Assembly (NCBI RefSeq): GCF_027571405.1
Contig: NZ_CP092968.1
Span: 1,178,001-1,242,000, forward strand
Direction of reading: 5' to 3'
Length of the DNA: 64,000 bases
DNA from: Methylocystis parvus OBBP
GTDB lineage: Bacteria; Pseudomonadota; Alphaproteobacteria; Rhizobiales; Beijerinckiaceae
The translations under genes and the position numbers were made by a program. Positions 56,404 to 64,000 of this stretch are shown one piece after another. The notes below the pieces were generated by a model, which was not told where the DNA came from, ran no database searches, and worked only from the letters and a program-made list of their open reading frames with translations. Every line of letters starts with the position of its first letter. The stretch's first letter is position 1.

Positions 56404-56578
56404 CGACGCCGATCCAGGCTTCAAAGTCCTGCCGCGACGCTGGGTGGTTGAGCGAACCTTTGGCTGGATGACCCGCTGGCGACGCCTCGTGCGCGATTAC
56501 GAAAAGCGCATCGACGTCTCCAAGGCCATGATCCACGTCGCTCTCGGTGGACTCCTCTTGCGCAGGATCGCGCACTGA
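56393..56578 (+). mobile_element. IS5-family transposase C-terminal remnant
   Basis: The plus strand encodes [20 protein letters not shown], then [20 protein letters not shown], the C-terminal catalytic end of IS5-type transposases containing the conserved Glu. Only about 60 residues are left and no inverted repeats are evident. It truncates the module E Rhs core. Confidence 0.82.
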
Positions 56579-56623
56579 AATCAATTCTCAAACGGACTCT
56601 GAGAAGCGTCATAGGTCCAACAC

Positions 56624-56971
56624 TCAAAATAACACGATATTAAAAGACCGAGAACCTATAATGATAGATGAAGAATCCGAAAAATTCAATGTGAATTGAG
56701 AACAAGAGGAATGCGCATCATATGTCGACGCTACGCCACCTTCCTCTAGCATGTCGACCAGCTCTTTATTTACACCACTATCCCCAAGTTTAACATTTAA
56801 TATATGAGGGTTATTAAAATAGACTCGTGCAAGACGTCGAATATCTAAAGTATCTTCTTTCTGAATCTGGAAATTTATCATATTTAAACACACAAAAAAA
56901 GTAGGCCTATACGAAAAATCCTTAAGAGACCATCCGATAAGCTGCCGAAGTGACTCGCCATTTGTTAGCAT
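56624..56971 (-). CDS. Second small gene after module D (possible immunity)
   Basis: A 115-residue AT-rich gene overlapping the previous one by 7 nt, so the two are coupled. The protein has a leucine-rich start (ESLRQLIGWSLKDFSYRPTF) and an acidic region (GVNKELVDMLEEGGVASTYDA). No family recognised. It could be a second immunity gene brought with the module D toxin. Confidence 0.55.
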   Translation of the reverse strand: MLTNGESLRQLIGWSLKDFSYRPTFFVCLNMINFQIQKEDTLDIRRLARVYFNNPHILNVKLGDSGVNKELVDMLEEGGVASTYDAHSSCSQFTLNFSDSSSIIIGSRSFNIVLF

Positions 56972-57306
56972 TTTCTTCCTCTATTCCTACTAGAAAGAAT
57001 ATAAGTCATTTTTTTTGCTTCAAATAATACTTTCCCTTCATTGAAGCCTACATCAATCGTCCATATATTTGCGTCGTTTCGATAGATTTCGACATGCTTG
57101 GTGAGAGGAAAAACATGTATACACTCAAACTGTGCACAAGCAAGACGAACATCAACAAGGAAAATATTGAGCTCGTTATAAGATTCCTCCGTTGGCTGCC
57201 CATCAAATCTCAACTTTATAATCCCAGTCCCATTGCTCTCGATTTCGTTGAGATGCAGGTTTTCTAGGCTTGGAAATCCTTCTGGAACATTTTTGTGCGA
57301 TGTCAT
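56965..57306 (-). CDS. Candidate immunity protein (module D)
   Basis: A 113-residue AT-rich gene starting at ATG 57306 with GGGGA 7 nt upstream. The product is acidic (SLENLHLNEIESNGTGIIKL; VRLACAQFECIHVFPLTKHV) and soluble. The start is chosen because the restored toxin frame of module D ends at 57318, just upstream. Immunity by position; family unknown. Confidence 0.62.
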   Translation of the reverse strand: MTSHKNVPEGFPSLENLHLNEIESNGTGIIKLRFDGQPTEESYNELNIFLVDVRLACAQFECIHVFPLTKHVEIYRNDANIWTIDVGFNEGKVLFEAKKMTYILSSRNRGRKC

Positions 57307-57317
57307 GCTAATATCCC

Positions 57318-59485
57318 CTATAGGAAATTCTTGCATTCTACGATACCCAGATGTTCGACGACAATCTCGTTGTCATTGGCTGCGCCATGAGAGCAATCAT
57401 ATTTGCAGATAGTTCTGGTATACCGCCATCGCTCACTATTGCTATCCCACTGTTAGGGCACACTCGCTGTACTGCGCATTTGTCACCGACATCTGGTCGC
57501 TGTGTATAAGGCCAAACGGTAACCAACCCTTTCGGATCAACCTTCGCCAGCGGATTCTGCGTGCTGTATCCATAAACGCTCGGGCCGTCTGGAAAGTTCG
57601 AGCGGCGGGGTGAGGCGGGCGTCTGCAGGCCTTCAGCCGCCCCGAATCGCTGCGCGCCCGACCGCAGATAAATTTGATCGGTTAGCGAAGCTGGAGGTTG
57701 CAAGCGCCACGCAGAGACGCCCCCAACCGTCTCTCCTTCCCGCTCATCCGCCCGCAGCGGATCCGGCTGGACATATCTCCCGAGGGTGGCGTCGTAATGT
57801 CGATGCCAGTTGTAGACCAGCCCGCTCTCCATCTGGAACCATTGCCCCGGAAAGCGCATGTCCTGCGTCACGCCGGGATCGCTCCAGACGCCCGCGACCT
57901 CCCCGAACGGGCCATAGGCCACGTCCCAGGCCCAGTGCCAGTTCTGCTCCAGCACCAGACGCGCCGGACGGCCGAGATGGTCGGTGTGGACATAGTAGAT
58001 CACCGGCGTCGCCGTATCGACCTTGTCCACCACCGCGATCGGCAGGTCGTTCAGCCAGATATATTCGCGCAGCGTCTGACCAGCCGTATTGGTCTCCGCG
58101 ATGATGTGGTCGTTGATGTCGTGGACATAGAGCGTGGTCGTCGTGGTCGACCCGCTGGTCGCCGTGCGCGAGGCTAGACGGTTCAGGGCGTCATAGCCGT
58201 AGACCGCGCCCTGCGACGGGGCGTTGGTCTGGTAGGCTTTGGACAGACGCCCCTCCACGTCATATTCGAAGCTCATCCCCAGCGCGCCCGTGCGGCTGTC
58301 GCTGACGATGTTCCCCGCCGCGTCATAGGCGAAGTTGCGCGCGCTCTGTCCCGCAGGCGTCACTGAACTTAGGCGATTCGACGTTGCGGGATAGGCGTAG
58401 GTGGAGGTGACGCCGTTGCGCGTTTCGCTCGCGCGGTTGCCGTTGGCGTCATAGGTCCAGGACAACGTCCCGTAATAGCCCTGCGCCGTCATCAGCCGCC
58501 GCGTCGGCGTATAGCTGAAGAGCTGCGCCTGCGACGTATAGGTGAAGGGCGGCGTCGTGGACGGATTGTTGTTGTCGGCGATGCTGTCGACCATGTCGCC
58601 GGTCCACGACAGGACGCGGTCGATGATGAAGCCCGGACCGCCCGACCAGCCGGTCTGCACCCGCGTGATGCGATAATCCGTGTCGGTCGTGAAACTCGTA
58701 ATGGCGCCGTAGCCGAACGTCAGGCCGGCGAGGGGGCCGTAGGGGTTCCACTGCACGCCGGAGACGACCGTTTGCGGAGCGGCGGCGGCGTTCTGCTGCG
58801 TCGTCACGCCTGACACGCGCCCCATCGCGTCGCGGGCGTAGGTAACGCTCCGCCCGGAGGGGTAGACGATGTTCCAGATATTCCCGGCGGGGTCGTAGCC
58901 ATATTGCGTCGCCAGCGCCGATGTCATCGGCGCGTTCGTCCGATAGTCGATCCAGATGCGGCCCTTCGTGTCGATGCCGCGCCAGCTCGTCCCCGACTCG
59001 CTGTAAAGGCCGACCAGACGGCCGACGCCGCTCGTCCCGTTCGTCAGATCCCAGTCGAAGGACTGCCAGTAAGCGGGCTGACCCGAATAGGTCTTGCCCG
59101 TCAGACGGCCGGAATTGTCGTAAGTGTAGTTGGTCGACACCCCGCGCGCGTCGGCGCGTTTTGTCACGAGGCCGCGCGCGTCGCGCCAATAGGCGATCGT
59201 CCCCCGGTCGGGCGAAACTTCCTGAATGACCTCGCCGAAGCCGTTGCGGATATAGCTCGTCGAGAGATTGCGCGCGTCCGTGTAGGTGGTGACCGCGTCG
59301 GTCCCGTTGCGCGTCAGATTGACGGTCTTGTTCTCCTCGTCGGTCTCGCTGATCAGGCGGTTGAGGGGATCGAAGCCGTAGGAGAAGACGTTCGACCGCG
59401 GGTCGGTGACGGTCTTGAGATTGTCCGTCTTGTCATAGCCGAACTGATAGCTCTGCGACCCCGCCCCCATCGAACGGATCAGGCG
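57318..59485 (-). pseudogene. Rhs fragment with frameshifted toxin tip (module D)
   Basis: A long lineage-1 core (from MGAGSQSYQFGYDK) nearly identical to module A, then a distinctive junction (DPLRADEREGETVGG... NPLAKVDPKG). The frame as it stands ends at 57338 with SSNIWVS. A different frame from about 57445 reads WDSNSERWRYTRTICKYDCS, then HGAANDNEIVVEHLGIVECK. It ends at a stop at 57318, just before the immunity gene. A one-base shift near 57440-57456 therefore likely broke a Cys-containing toxin. Confidence 0.78.
57777..59485 (-). repeat. 1.7-kb Rhs core direct repeat, copy 1
   Basis: It matches about 61800-63508 at a constant offset near 4,023 bp. Most of it is identical; differences cluster in patches around 57780-57960 and 58390-58450. 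The pair could recombine, exchanging the 3' toxin tips between modules A and D. Confidence 0.85.
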
Positions 59486-59526
59486 GCCGGACGGCGATGC
59501 GAGCGATGCGCGTCATATGGCGCTTG

Positions 59527-59898
59527 TTAAGAGACGATGTAGGTTATGAAATTGAGCTCTGCTCCAAGCGTCGTGAGGCAATTCATTACGCGGGGAGGCA
59601 GTTGCGAGTGAGCAACTTGCGTCTCCGCAGGATGATAGATCGCGATTTCAGCGACCAGCTTATAAGGCGCCAACTCGGCGAAGGATTTCAGTAATTCGGT
59701 CTGGCGCCTTTTGAGAAAAACAGACCTCTCAAGCTTTATTGCCAAGTTTAAGGCAACGTATTCTCCGGAATGTACGACTGCTTTTCTGAACGGCTTGATC
59801 ACTTTCAAACGCCGTTCAGAAATGTTTTTGCGCCCTGTCAACTGAAGCCACAGGACCACATCGGACACCGATATTTTTCTCGGACGCTTTGGCTTCAT
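59527..59898 (-). CDS. Candidate immunity protein (module C)
   Basis: A 123-residue gene overlapping the end of the module C tip as ATGA, so the two are coupled. The product is basic at the N-terminus (MKPKRPRKISVSDVVLWLQL) and helical (VALNLAIKLERSVFLKRRQ; LLKSFAELAPYKLVAEIAIY). No family recognised; immunity by position. Confidence 0.65.
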   Translation of the reverse strand: MKPKRPRKISVSDVVLWLQLTGRKNISERRLKVIKPFRKAVVHSGEYVALNLAIKLERSVFLKRRQTELLKSFAELAPYKLVAEIAIYHPAETQVAHSQLPPRVMNCLTTLGAELNFITYIVS

Positions 59899-60343
59899 GG
59901 TTTACCCAGACGACACCATTCGTCATGCAACTCGCATGCTTCCTCGTAGCATAGGTCAGCGTCTCCGGGGAGCTTGACCTCTCGATGATACCAGCGCCAA
60001 AACTTTTTAGAAAATCCAAATCGTTTATCGTTTGGCTGTAATCCACTAAAGTCTGTTAAGCTCATCGGTTTTTGACTTGCGTAACCAAATAAACCCGGCC
60101 CATCCGCAAAGATGAGGCGTTGCGACGACGCGGCCGTCGTCACCCCCGCAGCCGCGCCAAAACGCTGCGCACTCGACAGTTGATAAATCTCATCGACAAG
60201 CGACGTTCGCGGCAGCAGCGCTGACGGGGCCAACCCCCCGATCGTCTCTCCCTCCTTCTCCTCCACCCGCAGCGGATCCGGCTGCACATACCTCCCGAGC
60301 GTCGCGTCGTAATGTCGATGCCAGTTGTAGGAGAGGCCGGTTC
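59895..60343 (-). CDS. Orphan Rhs tip (module C)
   Basis: A short core remnant ([20 protein letters not shown]) and a linker of the module D type (EEKEGETIGG...AQRFGAAAGV) lead to a small tip of about 55 residues: FSKKFWRWYHREVKLPGDAD then LCYEEACELHDEWCRLGKP. The tryptophan-rich tip followed by an acidic helix ending GKP is a pattern I have seen in other Rhs/YD-repeat C-termini, but its activity is unknown. There is no native start; the core is cut at about 60343. Confidence 0.68.
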
Positions 60344-60376
60344 GAGGTTACCGGATAGGATCCTTACCGATCCGCT

Positions 60377-60784
60377 TTATTCAAGTAATTTTTCTCGACA
60401 GAGACGATCGTATTCTTTGTCGGAGTCTCGAATATCGCAGTCGACGAGAAAGTGACCGAGTGCATGGACGGCTTCATTTAGAAGGGTATTTCCTCTACTC
60501 TCCATTTTTGAGACAAACATATCAAAATCGGCCAGATTGATCGTCCCCGCGAGAGTTCCTGAAGATAGAATAAGACTCTTTCTTTTATATCCATTCGTTA
60601 CCGCCAGCGTCTCGAATTGACCGGGATATGTTTGTCCATGAATGGCAGAATATGGAAGTGTAGGACGGGCTCGCCCCCTGTTCCTGGCGTGTAAGGGAAG
60701 AGCGATTCGAATGAAGCGGACGGAATGCGACAGAAAGGAACTATGCCCCCCACATTTCTTTGCGCGCTTGATCGGGATCTCTAA
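60377..60784 (-). pseudogene. Degraded coding remnant, likely an old toxin or immunity gene
   Basis: An uninterrupted minus-strand frame of about 135 codons ends at TAA 60377. Its last 90 codons read as convincing protein (LPYSAIHGQTYPGQFETLAV; LNEAVHALGHFLVDCDIRDS), with no upstream start. At the upstream end, a second frame reads YYGLVRDPDQARKEMWGA before a stop near 60728, suggesting that the adjoining gene at 60785-61030 has been shifted. It looks like a decayed tip/immunity cassette. Confidence 0.5.
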
Positions 60785-61030
60785 CTAGACCATAATATGC
60801 AAAAAGTAGGTTTGTTGCGGTGCAGGGCAGGGACAGAAATCTTCTGTCCGCCACATCAACTTAAAAATAGCCACCTGCAAAAACATGCGGGCAACTAAAT
60901 TCCCTTTTGCCGCCATCTTCTTGAGAATAGCGATTGCCATCAGTGTATCGAAGCGAGAACCGAAAAACGCCAAGTGCCTTGCATAGAATAATTTCGATGT
61001 CTCATGTGCATGAGGTAAATCTAAGAACAT
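60785..61030 (-). CDS. Small helical protein after the module A immunity gene
   Basis: An 81-residue frame beginning at ATG 61030 about 29 nt after the module A immunity stop. The central part (FDTLMAIAILKKMAAKGNLV; FLQVAIFKLMWRTEDFCP) is helical. The last residues may be out of frame, because another frame continues as a better protein into 60728. It may be a second immunity gene or a decaying one. No family recognised. Confidence 0.45.
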   Translation of the reverse strand: MFLDLPHAHETSKLFYARHLAFFGSRFDTLMAIAILKKMAAKGNLVARMFLQVAIFKLMWRTEDFCPCPAPQQTYFLHIMV

Positions 61031-61059
61031 TTTTTACAGGCGACGTGATAGGCCTAACA

Positions 61060-61290
61060 TCAAGGAGCACGACCAACAAACTTCAAATCCTCCTCGAGTT
61101 TCTTGTAATGAATAATGCCAAACGTCGTGAATTTGATGATTACGCCCTGCTTCAAATAACCCCACTCTTGTTCTGGGAAGCCTTCATCAAATTCACCGCC
61201 GTCAAGATTGGCGACCACAACCCCTGTTGAGTCATTAGCTAGGGAAACCCTGTCACCAAGCTTTACTGTTTGTCCAGTTGAGTATTTCAT
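61060..61290 (-). CDS. Immunity protein of module A
   Basis: A 76-residue protein (MKYSTGQTVKLGDRVSLAND; STGVVVANLDGGEFDEGFPE; LKQGVIIKFTTFGIIHY) starting at ATG 61290, 4 nt after the Rhs stop. I recall this small beta-rich family, with KLGD and EWGYLKKGVLI-type motifs, as the usual partner of Rhs tips containing the NQNPNNCQCFW motif seen here. It should neutralise the module A toxin. Confidence 0.75.
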   Translation of the reverse strand: MKYSTGQTVKLGDRVSLANDSTGVVVANLDGGEFDEGFPEQEWGYLKQGVIIKFTTFGIIHYKKLEEDLKFVGRAP

Positions 61291-61294
61291 TGGT

Positions 61295-64000
61295 TCACTT
61301 TGCGAATGGCTCAATTGGTATAGCGCCGGCCGGCAACTCGGACGGCCTAACTGCACCGACCGACTGCCAGAAGCACTGACAATTGTTCGGGTTTTGGTTA
61401 GCACGGTAGATGTTATAGTGCGGTCCGACAATTCCATGCTCAGGCTTATCAGGGGTATCGAGAGGTCTGTAGGCTATAGTCCCTACAGGCACGATCTTGC
61501 CACTGAGAGTTTTACACGGGCCGCATGGCTTTTTGCATTGCTGCTCATTCGAGCTATGGCCCTGCAGGTTCGAGCTATCGCCCGGGAGGCTGAGGATCGC
61601 AGCAAGTGCCATGGCGGCTGAGATCGCAGTACCAATTCCGGCTCCAATCCCGCAGCCAATGGGTCCTCCCCAAGAGCCTACAATGCAGCCAAACGCGGGG
61701 TTCTGTCCATCCGCGTCGATATAGGCAAAGGGATTTTGCCCCACATACCCATACAAGTTCCGCCCGCCCGCATATCCAATCGGATCCGGCCGCAGATACC
61801 TCCCGAGCGTCGCGTCATAGTGGCGATGCCAGTTATACGCCAGCCCGCTCTCCATCTGGAACCATTGTCCCGGAAAGCGCATGTCCTGCGTCACGCCGGG
61901 GTCGCTCCAGACGCCTGCGACCTCGCCGAACGGACCGTAGGCCACGTCCCAGGCCCAGTGCCATTCTTGCTCCAGCACCAGACGCGCCGGCCGGCCGAGA
62001 TGGTCGGTGTGGACATAGTAGATCACCGGCGTCGCCGTATCGACCTTGTCCACCACCGCGATCGGCAGGTCGTTCAGCCAGATATATTCGCGCAGCGTCT
62101 GACCAGCCGTATTGGTCTCCGCGATGATGTGGTCGTTGATGTCGTGGACATAGAGCGTGGTCGTCGTGGTCGACCCGCTGGTCGCCGTGCGCGAGGCTAG
62201 ACGGTTCAGGGCGTCATAGCCGTAGACCGCGCCCTGCGACGGGGCGTTGGTCTGGTAGGCTTTGGACAGACGCCCCTCCACGTCATATTCGAAGCTCATC
62301 CCCAGCGCGCCCGTGCGGCTGTCGCTGACGATGTTCCCCGCCGCGTCATAGGCGAAGTTGCGCGCGCTCTGTCCCGCAGGCGTCACTGAACTTAGGCGAT
62401 TCGACGTTGCGGGGTAGGCGTAGGTCGACGTCACGCCGTTGCGCGTTTCGGAAGCCCGGTTGCCATTGGCGTCGTAGGTCCAGGAGAGCGTCCCGTAATA
62501 GCCCTGCGCCGTCATCAGCCGCCGCGTCGGCGTATAGCTGAAGAGCTGCGCCTGCGACGTATAGGTGAAGGGCGGCGTCGTGGACGGATTGTTGTTGTCG
62601 GCGATGCTGTCGACCATGTCGCCGGTCCACGACAGGACGCGGTCGATGATGAAGCCCGGACCGCCCGACCAGCCGGTCTGCACCCGCGTGATGCGATAAT
62701 CCGTGTCGGTCGTGAAACTCGTAATGGCGCCGTAGCCGAACGTCAGGCCGGCGAGGGGGCCGTAGGGGTTCCACTGCACGCCGGAGACGACCGTTTGCGG
62801 AGCGGCGGCGGCGTTCTGCTGCGTCGTCACGCCTGACACGCGCCCCATCGCGTCGCGGGCGTAGGTAACGCTCCGCCCGGAGGGGTAGACGATGTTCCAG
62901 ATATTCCCGGCGGGGTCGTAGCCATATTGCGTCGCCAGCGCCGATGTCATCGGCGCGTTCGTCCGATAGTCGATCCAGATGCGGCCCTTCGTGTCGATGC
63001 CGCGCCAGCTCGTCCCCGACTCGCTGTAAAGGCCGACCAGACGGCCGACGCCGCTCGTCCCGTTCGTCAGATCCCAGTCGAAGGACTGCCAGTAAGCGGG
63101 CTGACCCGAATAGGTCTTGCCCGTCAGACGGCCGGAATTGTCGTAAGTGTAGTTGGTCGACACCCCGCGCGCGTCGGCGCGTTTTGTCACGAGGCCGCGC
63201 GCGTCGCGCCAATAGGCGATCGTCCCCCGGTCGGGCGAAACTTCCTGAATGACCTCGCCGAAGCCGTTGCGGATATAGCTCGTCGAGAGATTGCGCGCGT
63301 CCGTGTAGGTGGTGACCGCGTCGGTCCCGTTGCGCGTCAGATTGACGGTCTTGTTCTCCTCGTCGGTCTCGCTGATCAGGCGGTTGAGGGGATCGAAGCC
63401 GTAGGAGAAGACGTTCGACCGCGGGTCGGTGACGGTCTTGAGATTGTCCGTCTTGTCATAGCCGAACTGATAGCTCTGCGACCCCGCCCCCATCGAACGG
63501 ATCAGGCGCCCCAGCTCGTCATAGGCGCGCGTGCGGCTATAAGCGGTCGTGGCGTTGGGACGCTTGATCGTGACGGAAGTGGCGTCGCCATTGGCGTTGC
63601 GGGCGTAAGTGATCGTCTCGCCCGCCGAATTGGCGACCGTCGCCAGCCGGCGGGCGTTGTCGTATGTGTAGCTTTCATAGGCGCCGTTGGGCAAAGTGAT
63701 CTTCGTGACCGCTCCGACCGCGTCATATTGGATCGTTGTCGTCGCCGGCGTTCCGGCGGCGTCGACGCTCATCTGCGTCAACAGGCCGCGCGCGGCTTCA
63801 TAAGCGAGCGTCGTGACGACGCCGTTGGGATCGGTGATCGAGGTCGGCTGGCCCCGGCTGTTCCAGGCGGTGACGGTCGTCACCTTGCCCATCTCATTGG
63901 TGACGGTCTGGAGATTTCCGGCGGCCGAATAAGCGTAGGCGACCGTGTCGCCCGTTCCGGCGAGCGGCCCGTCGACCGAGGTCAGGCGCCCGGCGGCGTT
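61295..64000 (-). CDS. Rhs/YD-repeat polymorphic toxin, C-terminal part (module A; 5' end beyond window)
   Basis: The frame is open from the right window edge to a stop at 61295, giving the last 901 residues. It consists of YD repeats (many G-x-x-x-x-Y-x-Y-D-x-x-G-R-L units) ending with HLGRPARLV, the Rhs-associated core WNYHRHY-type motif [20 protein letters not shown] and the cut point NPFAYIDADG. The tip has a Gly/Ala-rich hydrophobic stretch and a CKKPCGPC cluster. The final motif is ANQNPNNCQCFWQ, a known Rhs-tip type of undetermined chemistry. As the only copy with a long uninterrupted core, it is probably the functional gene of the array. Secretion regions lie outside the window. Confidence 0.88.
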   Translation of the reverse strand, partial: NAAGRLTSVDGPLAGTGDTVAYAYSAAGNLQTVTNEMGKVTTVTAWNSRGQPTSITDPNGVVTTLAYEAARGLLTQMSVDAAGTPATTTIQYDAVGAVTKITLPNGAYESYTYDNARRLATVANSAGETITYARNANGDATSVTIKRPNATTAYSRTRAYDELGRLIRSMGAGSQSYQFGYDKTDNLKTVTDPRSNVFSYGFDPLNRLISETDEENKTVNLTRNGTDAVTTYTDARNLSTSYIRNGFGEVIQEVSPDRGTIAYWRDARGLVTKRADARGVSTNYTYDNSGRLTGKTYSGQPAYWQSFDWDLTNGTSGVGRLVGLYSESGTSWRGIDTKGRIWIDYRTNAPMTSALATQYGYDPAGNIWNIVYPSGRSVTYARDAMGRVSGVTTQQNAAAAPQTVVSGVQWNPYGPLAGLTFGYGAITSFTTDTDYRITRVQTGWSGGPGFIIDRVLSWTGDMVDSIADNNNPSTTPPFTYTSQAQLFSYTPTRRLMTAQGYYGTLSWTYDANGNRASETRNGVTSTYAYPATSNRLSSVTPAGQSARNFAYDAAGNIVSDSRTGALGMSFEYDVEGRLSKAYQTNAPSQGAVYGYDALNRLASRTATSGSTTTTTLYVHDINDHIIAETNTAGQTLREYIWLNDLPIAVVDKVDTATPVIYYVHTDHLGRPARLVLEQEWHWAWDVAYGPFGEVAGVWSDPGVTQDMRFPGQWFQMESGLAYNWHRHYDATLGRYLRPDPIGYAGGRNLYGYVGQNPFAYIDADGQNPAFGCIVGSWGGPIGCGIGAGIGTAISAAMALAAILSLPGDSSNLQGHSSNEQQCKKPCGPCKTLSGKIVPVGTIAYRPLDTPDKPEHGIVGPHYNIYRANQNPNNCQCFWQSVGAVRPSELPAGAIPIEPFAK
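61800..63508 (-). repeat. 1.7-kb Rhs core direct repeat, copy 2
   Basis: Counterpart of 57777-59485 within the module A gene. At 63508 the copies diverge sharply: module A continues with normal YD repeats while module D is joined to unrelated sequence, showing that module D is the displaced, truncated copy. Confidence 0.85.

Noticed and set aside
61306..61350. tRNA-like D-arm (GGCTCAATTGGTATAGC)
   Set aside because: It lies at the end of the Rhs toxin coding region, lacks a T-arm and acceptor stem, and the D-stem does not pair well.

Overview
The window reads as high-GC alphaproteobacterial (Rhizobiales-type) chromosome: IalB, DUF930, DUF1491 and DivJ-like genes are all typical of that group. 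A complete methanobactin locus makes a Methylocystis/Methylosinus-type methanotroph the best guess. No methane or methanol oxidation genes are present, so the genus is an inference from gene families and not a measurement.

Region 1 (1-5050) is the end of an integrated island: a TOPRIM/DUF927 replication protein cut by the window edge, a primase-like partner, an AlpA-type excisionase and a tyrosine integrase. It ends at a duplicated 3' portion of a tRNA-Glu gene (5005-5050); the intact tRNA should lie left of the window. Region 2 (5051-8683) is gene-poor: a truncated gene, a TacAT-like GNAT toxin-antitoxin pair and several small proteins.

Region 3 (8684-22618) is the highlight, a methanobactin (copper chalkophore) locus. 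One minus-strand run reads: DUF2946-like protein, ECF sigma factor (mbnI-like), mbnP, mbnH, the tiny precursor gene mbnA, mbnB, mbnC, the MATE exporter mbnM, the flavin monooxygenase mbnF and a TauD-like dioxygenase. Beside it lie a plus-strand DUF2946-like gene plus TonB receptor (mbnT-like) and a minus-strand two-component system. The precursor has an unusually short predicted core (DCGTACWA). The anti-sigma gene mbnR, the aminotransferase mbnN and the sulfotransferase mbnS are absent. A strong stem-loop separates mbnA from mbnB.

Region 4 (22800-30781) is a complete kdpFABCDE potassium-uptake operon preceded by a 27-residue membrane peptide. Region 5 (30930-46702) is ordinary chromosome: envelope lipoproteins, a Ca2+/H+ antiporter, PHA depolymerase, MOSC protein, methyltransferase, EamA transporter, YefM-YoeB, LepA, a DivJ-like histidine kinase and DUF1491.

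Region 6 (46727-64000) is a 17-kb minus-strand polymorphic-toxin array. A long Rhs protein enters from the right edge and ends in a toxin tip with its immunity gene. Downstream lie at least seven displaced Rhs tip/immunity cassettes or fragments. They fall into two Rhs-core lineages, with different tips, AT-richer immunity genes and clear decay: a nonsense codon, a frameshift, an IS5 remnant, and an IS66-family insertion with a perfect 8-bp target duplication.
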